From NCBI GenBank assembly GCA_024196135.1, contig JAMQCK010000037.1, positions 1 to 64,000 on the forward strand: DNA of 64,000 nucleotides, written 5' to 3'. How positions within the stretch are numbered: the stretch's first letter is position 1; each line of letters opens with the position of its first letter. Shown here in pieces: positions 34,545 to 45,158 of the stretch. Below the pieces are notes generated by a model that saw nothing but the letters and a program-made list of their open reading frames with translations, made no database searches and was not told the DNA's origin. Source of the DNA: Pleurotus ostreatus/Saccharomyces cerevisiae fusant (taxonomy: Eukaryota; Opisthokonta). A program made the position numbers and the translations under genes.

Positions 34545-36592
34545 TCAACTCATGTTCTCTTCAGCCTTGCCTTCCCGCCACCACTGACTCGGTATCGGGC
34601 ACCCAAGTAGCCTCTCCGCCTCCTTCAACACCTCTTGTTGACCTTCTGCACTCATCATCAGCGATGCCACCACGAATCTAGCCATTAGGTTCACCTTTCT
34701 CGAACTTTGGAGGACCCTATGGATTGCTCCGGCGTCAACAACTCATCGCGAAAATAAACACAGCTTGCACTTACCATCTCGTCCAAATAATATCCCTCGC
34801 TCTTCCACCGCGGCCCCGGCGCACACTCGTACCACCTCGCCCACAGCGCAATACGCATGACCAGCGTCTCCAACACATTGCCAGGCTCGGGCATATACCA
34901 CGGGCGCGGTTGGAACCACGGCGGATGCGTGCGCTCGACCTTCCCCGTATCCACATTCACAGCGGGAAGATCCAGTGCAATGAGGCTTCCCATCCCCCAC
35001 CGCGGCAGCAGTAAGTGCTTTTGCACGAAGGCCATGATGTTGAGGAGGGTGCGCAGCAGGGCGTGCATGTACCAGGGTTGCGGCTCCTGCCTATACGTGG
35101 AGGACGGCGTCAGCATTCTCGACACGGAGAACGTCGCATGGAATAACCATGCAGTGTAGAAAAGTAACCCCACTCACATCATCGCCACCCTCGTCCGCTC
35201 ATCTAACACGCACGCCTCCAACCGCCTCACAAAGCTCTTGATCCCGAACGCTTCCGGGACGTGAAAGAGCATCTCGTCCGTCGTATGGCGGGCAACCTCG
35301 TAGTTTGAGGTGGCCGGAACCATGTGCTTTTCTTCGTATGCCTGTTGAGCAGTCAGCGCTAGTCAGCTATATGCGTTTCCGACGAATACACGAATACGAC
35401 GAAACGTGATAACACGAACCTCACTCCACGCCTTGAGCTCGTTAAACGTCGGTGGAATATCCTTGATGCCCATACGCTTGCCGATCTCGACCCAGTATAC
35501 GAACCAGGCCTATGAGCAAGCCTCTGGTATAAGCGAGCTGGCAGCAAGGACGCTCTGAGGCCACGCACGTATTTCTCGAGCTCGGAACATGGCCGCCATC
35601 CGTATTTCTCTGCCCAGGTCTTTGGCGTTATCAGATGGGCTCAATTCTTTCGAGGAATGAAGGAAATTGACTTACCAGAGGCTCAAAGAGAAACAAAGAC
35701 AGCGTATACAAGAAGTCGTCGTTCGACTGACAGCGTCAGTCAATTATCACGGACCTGGCAATGTATCAGACCTAACTCACGATATTATACTTCGAATGTA
35801 TCCAATTCATGCGCGCGATGCTGATCATAGCGCGGGGGTCGCATGGCGCGTTGTTCGCGGTACCGGCAGGACATCCCTTCGCACTGGCCGGATTCCCACT
35901 CGTGTTGGAGGGACACCCCTTCGCGCTGGAAGGATACCGCCCGTTGATCGGACACGACGTCCAACTGCCTATCATCAAGCCCGTCTGACGAGAACGTTAG
36001 ATGAAGTTGGTCTTGAGTTGTACAGCACCGACGACGAGGGAGAAGCTACGCACATCAGCAATCCGCCTCGAGATATTCTCCCTCGTCGTCAGTTGCTTCG
36101 TGGACAGGAGGAGTTTAGAGATCGAGGGCTGAGACGATGTGTGTCAGTTCAGCTTACTCCTCGAACCCACGGACATATTTAGGAAGAATTGATCGCAACT
36201 GGCTGACGAAAAGTCTGTCGCAACTGGATGGCACAAAGTCTGCCACAAACGGCTGAAGACAAGGAGAAACCAACGGCTGAAAACGAGAAGAAACTCACAA
36301 TCCCATACGTCTTGAACAGCGCAAAGGACAGCGCCTGCACCATGAGGTAGTGCATGTCGTACCCGAGAGAGAGTTGCACAATCTCCTGCGCCTCTGCCGG
36401 TGAGAGCCGGCCATCCTTCACAGGCGTCGATGATTTGCGCGCATCCGCTTCCGCCGGCGAAAGTGTCCTCTCCTCAAAAAGTCGCCCGTACTTCCGGTGC
36501 ACGGCCTCATATCTGCGCCATCGGAGGACGCGGACAAGGCCGAGGTAGGCCGCCAGCGCGGTCGCCGCTATCATCGTAATTGAAAGCACCAT
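34545..36592 (-). CDS. mpaB-family (PF09995) ER-anchored oxygenase, copy D, spliced, with tandem-repeat insertion
   Basis: Signal anchor MVLSITMIAATALAAYLGLV, then an extra segment (FEERTLSPAEADARKSSTPV) before LSPAEAQEIVQLSLGYDM. Next exons: PSISKLLLSTKQLTTREN, TGLMIGSWTSCPINGRYP, then an insertion of about 20 residues (SSAKGCPSNTSGNPASAKGC), core IARMNWIHSKYNI, NDDFLYTLSLFLFEPL, WFVYWVEIGKRMGIKDIPPT, QEPQPWYMHALLRTLLNIM and FQPRPWYMPEPGNVLETL. The splice GPPKFEK to EGQQEVLKEAERLLGCPIPS gives the end WWREGKAEENMS at TGA 34545-34547. The intron after TGLMI, present in A, B, C and E, is missing here. About 450 residues. No disabling mutation is visible. Confidence 0.87.
35869..35938 (-). repeat. 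42-base imperfect tandem repeat in the coding region of copy D
   Basis: Units start at 35869 and 35911 and are offset by 42 bases (14 codons), so the frame is kept. They encode the SAKGCPxxTxxNPA-like repeat that copies A, B, C and E lack. Confidence 0.7.
36193..36295 (-). repeat. Two adjacent small tandem duplications in the first intron of copy D
   Basis: A 25-base unit occurs twice (36193-36217 and 36218-36242), and a 24-base unit occurs twice just after it (36248-36271 and 36272-36295), with few mismatches. Both lie in the intron after FALFKTYGI. Confidence 0.7.
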
Positions 36593-36677
36593 CGAGACGA
36601 GATACGGGCGCGGTTGCAGTGGTGATGCTGCGTCCGTACGGCGGACGATATTGCAGGGAGAGAGATTGCGCACCCCG

Positions 36678-36686
36678 TATATATAT
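36678..36686 (-). promoter_or_regulatory. TATA box candidate of mpaB-family copy D
   Basis: An alternating TATATATAT run lies about 86 bases upstream of the ATG at 36592. Confidence 0.55.
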
Positions 36687-36803
36687 CCATGCTCACCTCT
36701 GCCCCTCTATATCCGACGCAGGCCCTACGGGAGATGCGAAAACACTGGGGGATGGGAAGACACCGTTCGGACCGATGACATCTCACCTTGAGTGTCCGAC
36801 CTC

Positions 36804-37298
36804 TCACTCGGAGCGTCTGTTCCGCCCAAGTCGTTGGCGATCTGGTTTGTACTGAATGAGCATGACCGGAGGAGTCACATAGAAAGTCCATGGCTGGTCC
36901 GCGGTGTGCCCATGGTACACCACCGTGCGTGATGCCCAAGTGCTAAGCTGAGCCTCCTCGGAATGACCTGCGGTCGACCGAATGCTGTCCGGGATGCAAA
37001 AGAGCGTGATGAAGTAGATCATGCCCCAGCTGGAGGAGTGATGAGGTAATGAGGTTTGAGCGAAGAGAGCTCGGTGCATTGCTTGACTTAACGTGGGTCC
37101 CGAGGGAACAGGCGGGCACGGGGGAAAGGTTGCAGGCGTCTCAGCCAGTGTCAAGAGAAGATGTATTATGAAGCAGTGAAGCAGCGAAACTACCCTAAGA
37201 ACCTTTGTATTAGCAACGTTATTACGGTGGCTGTAGGCAGGCAAGTGGACGTACAAGATAATATACAGAGCGTAGCAGAGCACTTTTGATGGAGACAT
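36804..37298 (-). CDS. Doubtful small open frame with hydrophobic N-terminus
   Basis: 164 residues from an ATG at 37296-37298. The start MSPSKVLCYALYIILYVHLP resembles a signal peptide or anchor, followed by a second hydrophobic stretch LRVVSLLHCFIIHLLLTLAE and a patch FPPCPPVPSGP. The remainder has little pattern and no family is recognised. It may contain unspliced introns or be non-coding DNA between copy D and the acidic-protein gene. Confidence 0.25.
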   Translation of the reverse strand: MSPSKVLCYALYIILYVHLPAYSHRNNVANTKVLRVVSLLHCFIIHLLLTLAETPATFPPCPPVPSGPTLSQAMHRALFAQTSLPHHSSSWGMIYFITLFCIPDSIRSTAGHSEEAQLSTWASRTVVYHGHTADQPWTFYVTPPVMLIQYKPDRQRLGRNRRSE

Positions 37299-37332
37299 GA
37301 TATGACGAGGATGCAGGGATCGACGCAGGAAC

Positions 37333-38782
37333 TTAGACTGCTGGTACTAAGTTTTCAGGCGCAACGTCTAGCGAAAGCATCAAATTCGGATGCTTAAGGT
37401 GAGAAGTAGTGAAAGGCTGACCTAGCTGCATGCCCATGACGCTCTCGTCGTTGGTCGCATCCACTGAAAACGTAGTCAGCACTACATGGCATAACTTCAC
37501 CATCCTACTAACCTGGGCCCTCATCAGCCTGCATTGGGTCGGTCTCTGGCTCGCCTGCAGCATCTGCGGAAAGCAATATCAGCAAGCATAACTTCAGGAG
37601 AGCATAAGTCAACCTACCTTCATCACCCCCCACATACGGATCCTCGAGCGCAGTCCCGACCTCCGCAGACGAGGACTCCTGAATCTCCCCAGAAGGCGAG
37701 TTTTGCTCCTCGCTCGGCGTGGCCTCGACGATCTCGCCAGTTAGTGGGGGCTCGTCCTCTGCGGTGCTCTGCTCGTGTTCGTCAACCTGAGCTTCATCAG
37801 TATGCGGAGGCTCCTCTAAATGCTCTTCCTCCTGGTGCTCCTCGGCATCGGCATGTTGCTCCAGCTCCGGCTGTTGTTCCTCCTGCTCGTCGCCGGTCGA
37901 GGGCTCGTATGGATTGGCGGACTTGTCAGCGGTCGAAGGCGCAGGACCGTCGACTTTCATGGTCTCGTCGGCGGTTTGCTCCCATTCTTCGCCGGATTGC
38001 TCCTCCTGCGCCTGCTCAACCCGATCCGCGCCTTCCTCTCCCTCCCCCTCCTCCTCGCCCTCCGCGTCATCATCCTCTGCGTCCCCGTTCTGGCTGATAC
38101 TATCGAACGCATTCGCAGCCGCCGACTTCGGAATCTCCACGCCGTCGAATACCAACTTCGGCGCTTTCGGCGACTTTGTCGACTGAGCCTCCGCCTTCGT
38201 CGACTGAGGCTCCGCCTTCGCTGATTGAGCCTCCCCCTTCACCGCACTAGCCCCCTTCGCCTTCTTCGTCCGCGACAACGGGCCCGGCCTCGCGCTCACC
38301 GACTTGCGCTGGCGCTTGGGGCCCGTGATGCCCAGCGCTTCGAGCTGCTTCTGGGGCTTGCCCTGGTTGCGGGTGCCGTACGGGTAGTCGGCGCGTCCCT
38401 TGCTGCGCGTCGAGCGGTTGGACGCGCCCTCCTCGCGCTCGTCGCGCTTGCGCTTTACGGGGGCGGAGGTAGAGGCGGATCGGCGCGCCGCTGACGCGCT
38501 TGTGGACTGAGGTTCCGGGGCGTTCTCGATTGCGAGACGGACGGCTTCTTCGACTGAGGGATGAGGGTCAGCATAAAACCCCCTTGTAGGTAGACTAGGA
38601 TACGCACCTCCATGTTCCGCTACAGACTTGAGGAACGCAATGTTGGTGTCGCGAGTGCGCGATATCAGGTAGGACTTGCCCGAAGTCCCCTGGAGCAAGT
38701 CGAGAGAGATGCTGCGCAGAGTCTCCGCTTTGAGATCCTCCCAGGGGAACCCTTTCTTTGAAGACGCGTTCTTTGGAGGCAT
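37333..38782 (-). CDS. Acidic, low-complexity probable nuclear protein, spliced
   Basis: No enzyme family is recognised. MPPKNASSKKGFPWEDLKAE and LISRTRDTNIAFLKSVAEHG form the only ordered-looking part; an intron at about 38545-38610 joins it to VEEAVRLAIENAPEPQST. Basic clusters (PVKRKRDEREEGASNRSTRS, GPKRQRKSVSARPG, SRTKKAKGASAVK) suggest nuclear import. An imperfect repeat of about ten residues occurs (KAEPQSTKAEAQSTK). A long Glu/Asp-rich region follows (GDAEDDDAEGEEEGEGEEGA and beyond). The last exon ends VAPENLVPAV at TAA 37333-37335. Its ATG is 288 bases from the ATG of AUR1 on the other strand. Confidence 0.7.
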
Positions 38783-39070
38783 TGAACGTTTTGAATGAAC
38801 TTGGCGATGACAAGTTGAAGTTCGAGTTCAGCAGAGAGCGCGAGCGCGGAGGGAATTGCAGCACGTGGCACCACGTGCGCCTGAATTTCACAGGCGCGGG
38901 CGGACGAAATGCTGCTTACGACCCGCGCGGCAGTCGCTGCACGATCTTCACGCCATCTCGCAACTTTCCACACTCCCTCTCATCCTCTCTCGGGATCCAT
39001 TGGTCGGCCTCGGGGTTTGCAAGGTGCGTGCGCAGCGCCAATGTTTGCCAAGTGATGACCAACTGAGGAA
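38783..39070. promoter_or_regulatory. Short divergent promoter region (acidic protein gene and AUR1)
   Basis: Only 288 bases separate the two start codons, so regulatory elements are probably shared. No clear TATA box is present, as expected for housekeeping genes. Confidence 0.5.
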
Positions 39071-40459
39071 ATGCAGATGTCCGCGGTTCAGGCGATGAAA
39101 AGGACCGCCTTGACGGTATGGCAGGCCTTCGTGGCAGCGGTCGGGCGGATGGACAAGTCGTTGTCACCGAGCGACACGATTGAGCGCCTAAAGCGACATA
39201 AATTTACCCTCGGAGACACCGTCTACGTCTTCCACTTCGTCCTCGCCGCGTTCTGGTTCTCCATCATGCAATTCCCGCCCGCACCATGGAAATGGTTCAT
39301 ACCCCTACTCTACGCCATCGCCCTAATCATACCCTTCACCTGCCAATTCTTCCTCCGCGCGATCCCCATATTCGCGTGGATCCTCACCTTCTACTCCTCG
39401 CGCTTCATCCCCGAGGCCTGGCGCCCCTCCATCTCCGTGTCGACGCTCCCCACGCTCGAGTCCGTCCTCTACGGCGCGAACATCTCCGACATCCTCACGC
39501 GCTTCACGCACCCGCTGCTCGACATCATCGCGTGGCTCCCGTACGGCGTCGTCCACTTCACCTTCCCCTTCGTCGTCGCCGCCTTCGCCTGGCTCTTCCG
39601 CGGGAAGGAGGTCCTGCACCTCTGGGCGCGCATGTTCGGCTACATGAACCTCATCGGCGTCATGATCCAGATCGTCTTCCCCTGCGCCGCGCCCTGGTAC
39701 GAGCTCATCTACGGCCTCACCCCCGCCAACTACAGCATGAAGGGCTCCCCCGGCGGCCTCGCCCGCATCGACGCCCTCTTCCACTCGCAGGGCTACACCA
39801 CCACCTTCTCCAACGCCCCCGTCGTCTTCGGCGCCTTCCCCTCCCTCCACGCGGGCTCCGCGACCATGGAGGCCCTCTTCATGTCGCACTTCTTCCCGCA
39901 GACGACGCGCTACGTCTTCGCGTACGCCGCCGTGCTCTACTGGGCGACCATGTACCTCACGCACCACTACCTCATCGACGTCGTCGGCGGCGCGTGCCTC
40001 GCCACCGTCTGCTTCTACCTCTTCCTCCCCGACGAGCTGTACGGCGCCGCCGCGACCGCCCCGCCGCAGGGCGTGGGCTCGCGCCGCGCCGCGCGCAACA
40101 AGTACGAGGCGTACGACCTCGAGGCCCCGCGCGCGCGCTCGCGCGGCATCGTCGCGGACGCGGCGGACTTCGACCTGAGCGAGTCGAGCACGCTGTCGGA
40201 CGAGGAGGAGCACGATATCACGTACCGCTCGCCGAATCCGGCGAAGACGCCGAACTCGGGGACGCCGTTCATGTTTCCTGGCAGTGGCAGCGCGGGCAGT
40301 CGCTCGCCGTCGCGGCAGGAGAACAAGAAGGCGGGGGGCGGCAAGAGCCATAGGCATACTGCGAGCATTGCGAGCTTGATACGTGGCGAGGACCGCGCGG
40401 AGGAGGGCTGGAGTCCAATTCGGGCGTCGTTCCCGGCGAAGGATGGGAGCGCGGCTTAG
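39071..40459 (+). CDS. AUR1: Inositol phosphorylceramide synthase catalytic subunit
   Basis: Golgi enzyme that transfers phosphoinositol from phosphatidylinositol to ceramide, an essential fungal step. A single exon of 462 residues with several membrane segments (VYVFHFVLAAFWFSIMQF, FIPLLYAIALIIPFTCQFFL, ILTFYSSRFIPEAWRPSI). Aur1 hallmarks: LPYGVVHFTFPFVVAAF, MNLIGVMIQIVFPCAAPWYE, and the PAP2-type catalytic motifs FGAFPSLHAGSATME and THHYLIDVVGG with their His residues. The final 120 residues are a disordered tail with Arg-Ala runs, an acidic Ser patch (LSDEEEHDITYRSP) and Ser-rich sequence. A second Met at codon 3 (39077) is an alternative start. Intronless, unlike most neighbours. Confidence 0.96.
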   Translation: MQMSAVQAMKRTALTVWQAFVAAVGRMDKSLSPSDTIERLKRHKFTLGDTVYVFHFVLAAFWFSIMQFPPAPWKWFIPLLYAIALIIPFTCQFFLRAIPIFAWILTFYSSRFIPEAWRPSISVSTLPTLESVLYGANISDILTRFTHPLLDIIAWLPYGVVHFTFPFVVAAFAWLFRGKEVLHLWARMFGYMNLIGVMIQIVFPCAAPWYELIYGLTPANYSMKGSPGGLARIDALFHSQGYTTTFSNAPVVFGAFPSLHAGSATMEALFMSHFFPQTTRYVFAYAAVLYWATMYLTHHYLIDVVGGACLATVCFYLFLPDELYGAAATAPPQGVGSRRAARNKYEAYDLEAPRARSRGIVADAADFDLSESSTLSDEEEHDITYRSPNPAKTPNSGTPFMFPGSGSAGSRSPSRQENKKAGGGKSHRHTASIASLIRGEDRAEEGWSPIRASFPAKDGSAA

Positions 40460-40776
40460 GTGAAGAATGTGGGTGCTGTTTTGGTGACGAATGGGAGTGC
40501 GGCTGTGGCTTAGTCGAAGTATGCGGGAGCGGGACAGGATGGCGCGGGATAGACTAGTGCATAGCGCGGGCTGTTCCGCTAATAATGTGTGTACACGTTT
40601 GTAACCTGTTGGCTGCACCCGGTGTGCTCAATACCTCTCTCAGCTTCATCTTAGTATCCTGTTGTGCTAAACCTCCTCTGCTCTGCCCTCCTGTGAATGC
40701 CGTGATCCTGATCTTGACTTAAATTTCCATCTCATTTGAGCATCGCCAACCCCTCCCTCACCTCCCGCACCTCACC
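40460..40776. other. Convergent 3' region, no gene recognised
   Basis: About 320 bases between AUR1 and the phytanoyl-CoA dioxygenase-like gene, ending tail to tail. No feature stands out. Confidence 0.35.
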
Positions 40777-42210
40777 TCACCCCTTCAACGAGTACCGAAT
40801 CTCCTCCCCCGCGCTCTCCTGCATCTTGACCAGCCTATCCAGCATCACCTTCCCCGTCTCATCCAGCGTGTCCCGGAAGCGCGGCTCCTTCATCCACAGC
40901 AGGCCATGCTGCAGGATATTGTTCGCGCGTGTGGCGCCGCCTGGGGAGTTATCAGTTCATGCGCTTGTGAGGGGTGAAGTGGCGTGGAATGGATTGAGGC
41001 GCTCTAGAAAGGTTGACCTCACGGTGACATGATCACTTACCGGCAGTGTTCCCCATGCACGCGTGCAGCGTCGCGCGGCGCTGCTGCGAGTCGTACGCGG
41101 CGCAGTGGAGGATGTTGGAGTTGTAGAAGACGGTCTCGCCGGCTAGGCGGTGTCAATGTCAGGCTCAAAGCCAGGTCATGGATACTGCTGTGTGTGCGTA
41201 CGATTCAAAGTCTGCAAGAAGCAGTGGAGTCAGCGCGCAACTCGTCTGACGGATAGATAGTCAGAACACGCACAACGCGAATAGCACCAGGCATGTCCAG
41301 CGGATTCTCGGGCGCCTCAATATCTGTCGAATGCGCGCGCTGCTCCGGCGTGCGCAGGACGCGATGTGAGCCGGGAACGACGTACAGGCAGCTGTCCCTG
41401 TACAGAGCGCTGAGGGTGGTTCAGTCAGTCTGCTATCTCTTGCTATCGTAGGCCGCATGAAGGGCGTAGGCTTCGGGAAGAACGTACGTGTTCCATTGTA
41501 TCTGCGAGGCGAAGGATATTAGGCTCTGGATGGATGTGGGGCGATAGATGGCGACTCACCTCATACTGCGCTACCTTCAGGATACGCGCCTCTTCCTCCT
41601 CTGACGCGGTCCCATCGACGGCGTCCCGGTGCCAACGCAGCGCGAAGTCGTGCGAGGTGGGGTTGATCAGGATATTGAAGAGCTCTTTGAGGTCGGGTGG
41701 AGTGTAAGCAGTTGAGTGGGGGGAGGGGGCATAATATGGATAGTGGCAGGGCAGCTCGCACGCACCCATCTGCAGCTGCTCATCCGTGCATCCCATGAGC
41801 TCAGCGGCGATCGCACGTAGCGCGGGCGAGGTATACCAGCGCGCGAATGCAGGTTCACCGAGATCTGGATGCATGACATGCTGGACACCCCAGGAGTCCG
41901 GGTTGTCGAGGTCGAAGGGAGGGAATTGCTAGGGACAGGTGATCATTGGATATGAGTACTTTATCGACAAAATTGGGACGATAGCCAAGGAAGGGGGGGA
42001 AGAGAGAGATGGTGAGAGTGATAGACTACATACCTTCCCCACCACCCTCCGATGCGGCCACTCCCCCGAGCGCGTCTTCGCCACCACCCTCTCCGTCGCC
42101 GCCTCCAACTCAGCGCGCGACTCGGCCGAAATCAGGTCGGGGATGATAACGTAGCCGACTTCGTCGAAGGTCTTTTTGTAGTCTGTCGGGGTCGCTGGTG
42201 CAGCCGCCAT
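40777..42210 (-). CDS. Phytanoyl-CoA dioxygenase (PhyH)-like 2-oxoglutarate/Fe(II) oxygenase, spliced
   Basis: The start ATG at 42208-42210 gives MAAAPATPTDYKKTFDEVGY VIIPDLISAE; the frame continues upstream to a TTG but has no ATG there. Later exons: FPPFDLDNPDSWGVQHVMHP, LGEPAFARWYTSPALRAIAA, LFNILINPTSHDFALRWHRD with the Fe-binding H-x-D, LYRDSCLYVVPGSHRVLRTP, and ETVFYNSNILHCAAYDSQQR with the distal His and Arg. The end is EEIRYSLKG at TGA 40777-40779. Seven or more short introns. About 300 residues. The family hydroxylates small molecules or lipids; no substrate can be assigned. It is tail to tail with AUR1. Confidence 0.85.
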
Positions 42211-42628
42211 TGTTGATGTCTTCGTAGTAGACGATGTCGCAGCCAGTGAGGTCGTCGTAGCAAGAGCCAAAACAACGCGTTCGAGACTACATCGGCCGCT
42301 CCCCGGAGGTCATACGGTCCAGAGGTATGGGCGATACATTATCGCGCATGATCAGGCGGCCCGCGGGAAGTACGGTCATGACGACGATAAGAGCAGAAAA
42401 CAAAGACGTGCCCAAATCTGGAAGGCTCTGTACTCTCAAAAACGGAGTCCAATCAAGGCTGTCAAGCACAAGTTCCGTATATCCGAATTGCATTATATTG
42501 GCACAAAATCCAGACGTAGTAAATGTAAGTGATGCAAGAAATCCTCATCTCTATCGTACACAACACCAGTCATAAGAGTCGGGGTCTATCCATCGACGTC
42601 TAGTCGTTCGCGGCGAGCGAGCACAAGC
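42211..42628. other. Intergenic stretch, no gene recognised
   Basis: About 420 bases between the PhyH-like start and the fungalysin stop, all upstream of the former and downstream of the latter. Confidence 0.35.
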
Positions 42629-45158
42629 TTAGATCTTGTCGTCGCGGCACGCCGTCGGGAGGGCGTAGTCGTTGGTGCGGATCCCTCCGCCCCACGGCGT
42701 GCTGCCCTCGAGCTTGGCGTCGGGCCCGAGGCCGCGCTCGGAGAAGCCCTTCCAGAGCGTGCAGAAGTTCTCACCGCCGGTGAGCGCCTCGTCGGCGGCG
42801 ATGATAGCGTCACGGGCGTCGAAGAACGACGGACGGCAGGGCTGGAGCTTCATCGCGCTAATCACGAGCCTGCAAAAACGTTAGCGAAGATCATTAGGTA
42901 TTGACGACGTCGACTTACTGGACGGAGAGCGTGTTGCCGTGCTTGGGCACGAGCGGCTTCTTGCCAACGCGCGGGCGGTAGAAGTCGCCCTCGGGAACGT
43001 TGCCATCCGCGTTCGGCAGAGGCGGGAAGAGCGTATCCGAGAAGCCATGCACGGCGATGAGTCGCTGCTGCACAACCCACAGGATCTCCGCCCAGACCTC
43101 GCCAATCGCATGGACGCCCCAGTAGCCCGGCTTGTCGAGCGTCTTGTACGTCGACGGGTTCACGGTCTCGTTGAGCGAGTACGGGTAGTTGCGGATGCCG
43201 CCCTCGCGGTTCGCCGCCCACGCGCCCATCGGGTAGTCCGAGTACTTGGACGTGCTGCGGATCGACGTCGCGATGAAGTCGCCCCAGCCCTCGCCCATGC
43301 CGCCGCTCTCGCCCCAGCCGAGGCAGCCAGAGTTGGCCGGGCCACCGGTGAGACGCGTGCTCAGGCCGTGCGCGAACTCGTGGATGACGATGCCCGCCTC
43401 GAGGTCGCCGTCGCGGTACGGGATGATCGTGTTCCAGAGGTACATACGCATACGCCCGTTCTGACCGTCGGGTGGCGTCATGAAGTTCGCGTTGTTGTAG
43501 CCCGAGCCGTCCTGCGCGTTCGCGATCACACCGTCGTTCTCCGCACCGCCACGGCCGAAGTTGTACTGCTGGAAGTTACCCGCAGCCTCGGTGAAGCCGT
43601 AGCGGTAGTAGAAGTCGTGGATCTTATTGCAGGTGTAGAACAGCTGCGTCACGGTCGTGTTGATGTAGCCCTTGGCCTCATCGAGAGCATCCGTACGGTC
43701 CGTTTCCTTCGGCTCGTACTTGTAGTCGAAGGCGAGGTCGGAGCCGGCATCGGGGCGGTAGTTGTCGAGGTAGGCGTTGCGACCCTCCCAGTTCTCCTGG
43801 GCGAACACGTTGTTACCGTACGTGGTCGTCGTGTTCCTCCAGAAGCCCTTCGGCTTCGCCCGCGTCGCGTCGAATGTCGGGTCGTTCTCGAAGGGAATGG
43901 AGTGCCAGCCGACGGGCGACGCAAGGGTATCGAAGTACTCCTTCTCGAGGGTACGGTTGCCCTCAGCGGGGTCGTTGACACCCCACGCGAAGACGTTGTA
44001 GGTACCGGCCTTGCGAGGCTCGTCAGGCTTGGGAATAGGCGAGTCGGATGCCCAGTCAACGACGGAGATGATGCGATGGGGAACCTCGGCGGAGACCGCA
44101 GCCTCGTACCAGTTATCCCGCATCTCAACCTCGAACTGAAACAAGATTAGCTTTGAATGCGAAGGTACGCGTCATAGCAACCCACCTTCCACACAGGGCG
44201 GAGAATGGTGCTCTTGCCGTCCGCGGTGGGAACTTGGACGTACGCCATCCTCGCCTTGACCGGGTTGACCGCGTCGGGGACGTTGTCAATAACGAAGTGC
44301 GAGCTCTCGTCCGCGGTGAACGAGTTGACGGGGTGCGTCGACATCTTGCTGACGTAGTCATCGTAGCGGGCGAGCATATCGTTGACAAGATCGTCGTTCG
44401 GCGTAGCGGCAATCATGAACTGCAGCAGAGCGCCCTCAATATCGCCCTTGGACTTGTCCGCAAGCGAGTGAGGGACGTCATGGTAGAGGCAGTTGTCGTG
44501 GTGCGAGTTGACGAGGGGCGAGAGCGCTTCCTCGATCTCCTCGACGACGTTGCCGAGAGGGGTCTGGGTGGTCGCAGAGCGAGCGCGAGAAAGCGCATCA
44601 TAGCGAGCGACGATCTCGTCCGTGAGCGAGTTGCAGTGTTGCGTGTGCGGCCAGCGTGCGCTGTCGACGAGGGAGCGGTCGTGCAAGCCGGTCAATGGCC
44701 CCTTGTAGAACTGAAGGCGAGGTTAGTAAGACGCCGATAAGCGCTGCACAGCTACGCACCGAGTCACCGTACGACAAGACCATGCCGTCGCGAATGTTGA
44801 CATTGATGTCGGCGTCCGCTACCTCGACGCCGTCGACGAGTTGGCGGAAGTAAACGTGAGTGATGCCGGTTGTCTCATCCGTGTAGGAGTCCTTCCGCAC
44901 GCGATACGAGTTCGCCTCCTGGTCGCGAAGGAGGTCGTCCACGAAGACCCGCGCAACCTCGAAGGGGTCGTTGGAGATGGATTGCGGGATGAAGCTGCTG
45001 GTGGCAATGTCGTATGGGCTGGATTTGAACACAGCGTGAGGGCGGTCAGGGCCGAAACCGAGCGTCTTGCGGCGCTTGCCCCCGTTCTCATGGGGGTGGG
45101 CGAGTACGACGCCAGCGAGGCTCGCCGCAAGGAGCGACGTGGTGAATAGACCACGCAT
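42629..45158 (-). CDS. Fungalysin, secreted zinc metalloprotease (peptidase M36), spliced
   Basis: Extracellular endopeptidase. Signal peptide MRGLFTTSLLAASLAGVVLA is followed by the FTP propeptide (EVARVFVDDLLRDQEANSYR, GITHVYFRQLVDGVEVADAD, INVNIRDGMVLSYGDS). The catalytic domain starts about EMRDNWYEAAVSAEVPHRII and includes the fungalysin stretches GYINTTVTQLFYTCNKIHDF, EAAGNFQQYNFGRGGAENDG and GRMRMYLWN. The zinc motif HEFAHGLSTRLTGGP follows, and the third ligand Glu lies in GEGWGDFIATSI. The C-terminal exons read GVHAIGEVWAEILWVVQQRL, then LVISAMKLQPCRPSFFDARD and the end LPTACRDDKI. Short introns split it near 44140, 44720 and 42880. Length of roughly 780 residues fits a preproprotein. 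Confidence 0.95.

Noticed and set aside
34691..35173. Truncated oxygenase pseudogene
   Set aside because: A further splice (GPPKFEK to EGQQEVL) gives a complete C-terminus matching the other copies, so copy D is not truncated.
35667..36182. 171-residue plus-strand frame across copy D
   Set aside because: It lies opposite coding exons of the oxygenase and includes repeat-derived sequence only.
39286..40353. 355-residue frame in another sense frame over AUR1
   Set aside because: Almost entirely Arg/Leu/His/Pro from a frame shift of the true gene; no independent support.
39323..40618. Long antisense frame of 431 residues over AUR1
   Set aside because: Arg/Glu/His-rich composition without domains; it results from GC-rich third codon positions of AUR1, whose sense frame has clear catalytic motifs.
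42939..44150. 403-residue plus-strand frame opposite the fungalysin gene
   Set aside because: Val/Arg/Glu-rich shadow of a strongly supported protease in the other strand.
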